Below are positions 5,234 through 7,395 of a stretch of 7,395 bases of DNA, piece after piece. The position numbers and the translations under genes are program-made. Under the pieces are notes generated by a model. The model saw only the letters and a list, made by a program, of their open reading frames with translations, was not told where the DNA came from and did not search any database. The stretch lies in assembly GCA_028820945.1 (NCBI GenBank), contig JAPPHW010000165.1, positions 1 through 7,395 of the forward strand, given 5' to 3'. The stretch is from Defluviicoccus sp. (GTDB lineage Bacteria; Pseudomonadota; Alphaproteobacteria; MPNO01). How positions within the stretch are numbered: position 1 is the first letter of the stretch; the number at the start of each line of letters is the position of its first letter.

Positions 5234-6373
5234 CTAGTACAACGCGCGACTGGAGCCGCCGCCGTCGAGCGCCGCCCGGACGACCTCCGGCAGCAGTTCG
5301 CAGAAGCGCTCGGCATCGGCGGTCGGCACGGTTGTCGACACCTTCACGAAGCGGTCGGCAAATAGCCGCGACTGATATGCCGCCTGGCGGATCATGATGC
5401 CGCGTTCCAGGTAGAGTTCGCAAAGAGTCTCCGGCGAAATGCCGGCCGCGCTGGTGTCGATGACGACGAAATTGCCGTTCGACGGGTAGACCGGCATGTC
5501 GAGTCCGTTGATCGGCGCGACCGCTTCATGGATCGAGGCCTGGTTCGCGCGCTGGATCCGGTTCACCTCGGGAAACCATTCCTCCTTCGTCAGCAGCCCG
5601 GCGATCGCGCCCTTCTGCGAGACCAGGTTGGAGCCGAGGCTGTTGGGCTGGCCTTCCGACAGCATCTCGATCAGCGCCGGCCGCGCCATCAGCCCGCCGA
5701 CCCGGAGCCCGGCGAGCCCGAGCCACTTGGAGAAGCTGTAGGTGGTGATCGTCTTTTCCGGGTAGTGCCGGTAGGCGAGCGTGTGGTCGTGCGCGAAATG
5801 CCGGTAGGTACAGTCGTGGATCAGCCAGGCGTCGGCGTCGCGCGCGATGCCGGCGAACGCCGCGATCTCGTCCGCCGAGTATCCGACGCCGAGCGGGTTG
5901 AGCGGATCGATCAGGTAGATCAGCCCGGCCCCGCCTTCCTCCACCGCCGCCGCGAGCTGGCCGGCGGAAAGCTTGTAATCATGCTCCGCCCGGTAGATGG
6001 GCAGCGCCTCGACCTCGGCGCCGGAGAGGCGGGAAAACGCTTCCGGCCACGGCCAGCCCGGATCGGTGGCGATCATGCGCTCGCCCGGACGGATCACATG
6101 ACGGCAGGCGTGGTAGAGCCCCTCGATCGCGCCGTCGGTGATCAGCACGTCGGCATCGTCGACGCCGAAATCGGCGAGGATCAGACGGCGAAGCTCCTCA
6201 AGCCCCGTCGGCGGCGCGTAGGCGTGATAATCCTCGTCCTCGATCGCCGCGATCATCGCGCGCTTGACGTCGGGGTGGGTGGGCAGGTGGTTGGTGTTCT
6301 GCCCCATCCAGATCAGCCCGCGCCGAGCGACGAGATCCTCGAAATGCCGGTTCCGCCTCTGATAAGGCTCCAT
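5234..6373 (-). CDS. PLP-dependent class I/II (fold type I) aminotransferase
   Basis: 379 residues from ATG at 6373-6371, near the usual family length. The ribosome-binding site is weak (only a CGGG-like stretch). The PLP site is well preserved: YHAYAPPTGLEELR (49-62, substrate/N-terminal arm region), the DGAIEG loop (80-85) that contacts PLP phosphate, DPLNPLG (156-162, N159), HDCTYRHF (186-193, D187 and Y190), and TYSFSKWLGLAGLRVG (211-226) with Schiff-base lysine K216 and phosphate-binding R224. Near the C-terminus, the position that normally holds the alpha-carboxylate-binding arginine ('yvRiS') reads RFVKVSTT, so K344 appears to replace it; R342 is close. The enzyme would transfer an amino group between an amino acid or amine and a keto acid in the cytoplasm. 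A C-S lyase or racemase-like activity is also possible in this fold. It is the first gene of the minus-strand operon. Confidence 0.9.
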   Translation of the reverse strand: MEPYQRRNRHFEDLVARRGLIWMGQNTNHLPTHPDVKRAMIAAIEDEDYHAYAPPTGLEELRRLILADFGVDDADVLITDGAIEGLYHACRHVIRPGERMIATDPGWPWPEAFSRLSGAEVEALPIYRAEHDYKLSAGQLAAAVEEGGAGLIYLIDPLNPLGVGYSADEIAAFAGIARDADAWLIHDCTYRHFAHDHTLAYRHYPEKTITTYSFSKWLGLAGLRVGGLMARPALIEMLSEGQPNSLGSNLVSQKGAIAGLLTKEEWFPEVNRIQRANQASIHEAVAPINGLDMPVYPSNGNFVVIDTSAAGISPETLCELYLERGIMIRQAAYQSRLFADRFVKVSTTVPTADAERFCELLPEVVRAALDGGGSSRALY

Positions 6374-6521
6374 CGCCGCAGCCCGGTTGTGGCCGTCGTC
6401 CCAATTCTAGCGTTACCATGGGGGCATATATAGATCGCATGACGAGGCGGGAGGGACGTCGGCGGCGGAGAGGCCTACCCGTCGACGACCCGCGCCAGGC
6501 GCCGGCGACGAAAGGAAAGAG
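6374..6521. promoter_or_regulatory. Divergent promoter region between aminotransferase operon and second oxygenase
   Basis: This 148-bp non-coding gap must hold the promoters for both directions. Its only AT-rich patch is at about 6401-6435. On plus, TATATA at 6427-6432 could be a -10 box. On minus, TAGAAT at 6409-6404 could be one. Neither has a convincing -35 hexamer. The two candidates are about 20 bp apart, so a single regulator bound here could control both transcripts. No clear operator palindrome was found. Confidence 0.3.
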
Positions 6522-7395
6522 ATGACAGACCGTCCCGTTCCGACGATCGACATCTCCCCCTATCTGGAGGGAGGCGAGGCGGGCCGCGACGCGGTTGCCC
6601 GCGCGGTCGACCGGGCCTGCCGGGAGACCGGCTTCTTCGCGATCGTGGGACACGGCGTGCCCGAACCCGCGATCGACGACCTCCGCGGGGAGGCGGTCGA
6701 TTTCTTCGCGCTTCCGGAAGGCGAAAAGCGGAAGGTCGAACGCCCGGCGGACCGCATCAGCCGCGGCTGGAACGCGCTCCGGGACCGCTCGCTCGCCTAT
6801 TCGCTCGGCAAGGATACACCGCCCGATCTGCAGGAGAGCTTCGCGATGGGCCCGGCCGCGGTGCCGGACGAGCCCTACTACACCTGCGAGCGGGCGCGGG
6901 CCTTCTTCGCTCCCAATATCTGGCCGCCCGGCAAGCCCCGTTTCCGGGAGGCCATGGAGGGGTATTACCGGTCGATGGAGGATCTCTCGCATACCGTGAT
7001 GCGAATCTTCGCCCGCGCGCTCGGACAGGAGGACGGCTATTTCGACGACCGGATCGACCGCCATTCCTCCAGCCTCCGGCTGATCCGGTATCCGGGCCGT
7101 ACCGAAGGCGCCGAGCCGGGGCAGCGCCGGGCGGGCGAGCATCACGACTACGGATCGCTGACCATCCTGCGCGGCGACAACCTGCCGGGCGGGCTCCAGG
7201 TCAAGCTGCGCCACGGCGACTGGATCGATGTGGTCCGGCCGGACCGGGGCTTCATCTGCAACATCGGCGACGCGATGATGCGTTGGACCAATCACCGCTG
7301 GGTGTCGACGCTCCACCGCGTCGGCCTGCCGAAAGGCGCCGACAGCCCCGACCGGATCTCGATCGTGTTCTTCCACAACCCCAACTACGACGCCG
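6522..7395 (+). CDS. Second isopenicillin-N-synthase-like 2-oxoglutarate/Fe(II) oxygenase, 3' end outside window
   Basis: The frame is open for 291 codons from ATG at 6522 to the window edge, with an AAGGAAAG ribosome-binding site just before the start. It opens VPTIDISPYLEGG and has GFFAIVGHGVPEPAID (37-52), the same N-terminal signature as the oxygenase at 4222-5223. Fe ligands are H207 and D209 (EHHDYGSLTIL) and H265 (TLHRV). R278 and S280 (RIS) are the 2-oxoglutarate-binding pair. About 30-50 C-terminal residues should be missing. Ligand positions and numbering nearly coincide with the other oxygenase, but identity elsewhere is limited, so this is an old paralogue or an independently recruited homologue. 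It is transcribed away from the aminotransferase operon across a shared promoter region and probably belongs to the same pathway. Confidence 0.92.
   Translation, partial: MTDRPVPTIDISPYLEGGEAGRDAVARAVDRACRETGFFAIVGHGVPEPAIDDLRGEAVDFFALPEGEKRKVERPADRISRGWNALRDRSLAYSLGKDTPPDLQESFAMGPAAVPDEPYYTCERARAFFAPNIWPPGKPRFREAMEGYYRSMEDLSHTVMRIFARALGQEDGYFDDRIDRHSSSLRLIRYPGRTEGAEPGQRRAGEHHDYGSLTILRGDNLPGGLQVKLRHGDWIDVVRPDRGFICNIGDAMMRWTNHRWVSTLHRVGLPKGADSPDRISIVFFHNPNYDA

Noticed and set aside
4198..5397. 399-codon plus-strand open frame opposite the first oxygenase
   Set aside because: It is antisense to a gene with all catalytic motifs and has no recognisable domain; typical high-GC shadow.
5528..6433. 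301-codon plus-strand open frame opposite the aminotransferase
   Set aside because: It is antisense to the complete PLP enzyme with no motifs or ribosome-binding site of its own.
6198..7376. 392-codon minus-strand open frame covering the second oxygenase
   Set aside because: The plus strand encodes an uninterrupted oxygenase with complete Fe and 2-oxoglutarate residues; the minus frame has no family pattern and runs through the intergenic region.

Overview
The window is high-GC, densely coded DNA with short intergenic gaps. It most resembles an alphaproteobacterial chromosome. The grounds are base composition, protein style, and a foldback intergenic repeat of a kind I associate with Rhizobiales/Rhodospirillales genomes; no species is assigned. 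There are no rRNA or tRNA genes, no CRISPR array and no transposase gene, and no stretch over 300 bases lacks a gene.

Layout. (1) Positions 1-1168 hold a divergent cupin region. On the minus strand a small cupin protein is followed by the first 29 codons of what looks like a UbiD-family decarboxylase, which runs off the left edge. On the plus strand a 167-residue cupin with a three-histidine site starts 64 bp away, behind a perfect TATAAT box. (2) Positions 1169-1325 are non-coding and are filled by a roughly 125-bp foldback element: a perfect 13-bp hairpin inside a second, imperfect 30-bp inverted repeat. Its right end overlaps the stop codon of the next gene. (3) Positions 1326-2030 hold a minus-strand VapBC toxin-antitoxin module. 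Its promoter region carries four TATGG-type half-sites. The toxin gene is intact through its PIN-domain residues but has CTG where a start codon should be. (4) Positions 2064-6373 are a tight four-gene minus-strand operon, in transcription order: PLP aminotransferase, isopenicillin-N-synthase-like 2-oxoglutarate/Fe(II) oxygenase, alpha/beta hydrolase, and M20-family hydantoinase/carbamoylase-type amidase (gaps 10 bp, 17 bp and a 4-bp GTGA overlap). (5) From 6522 to the right edge, divergently on plus, lies a second oxygenase of the same superfamily. It is open to the end of the window.

The operon and the divergent oxygenase look like one small-molecule pathway: an amino or keto substrate, one or two hydroxylation/desaturation steps, an ester/lactone-type hydrolysis, and hydrolysis of a carbamoyl or amide group. 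The families are clear, but substrate and direction (catabolic or biosynthetic) cannot be read from the sequence. This gene combination is the best candidate here for an undescribed system. The CTG-start toxin and the composite repeat are the clearest small-scale oddities.
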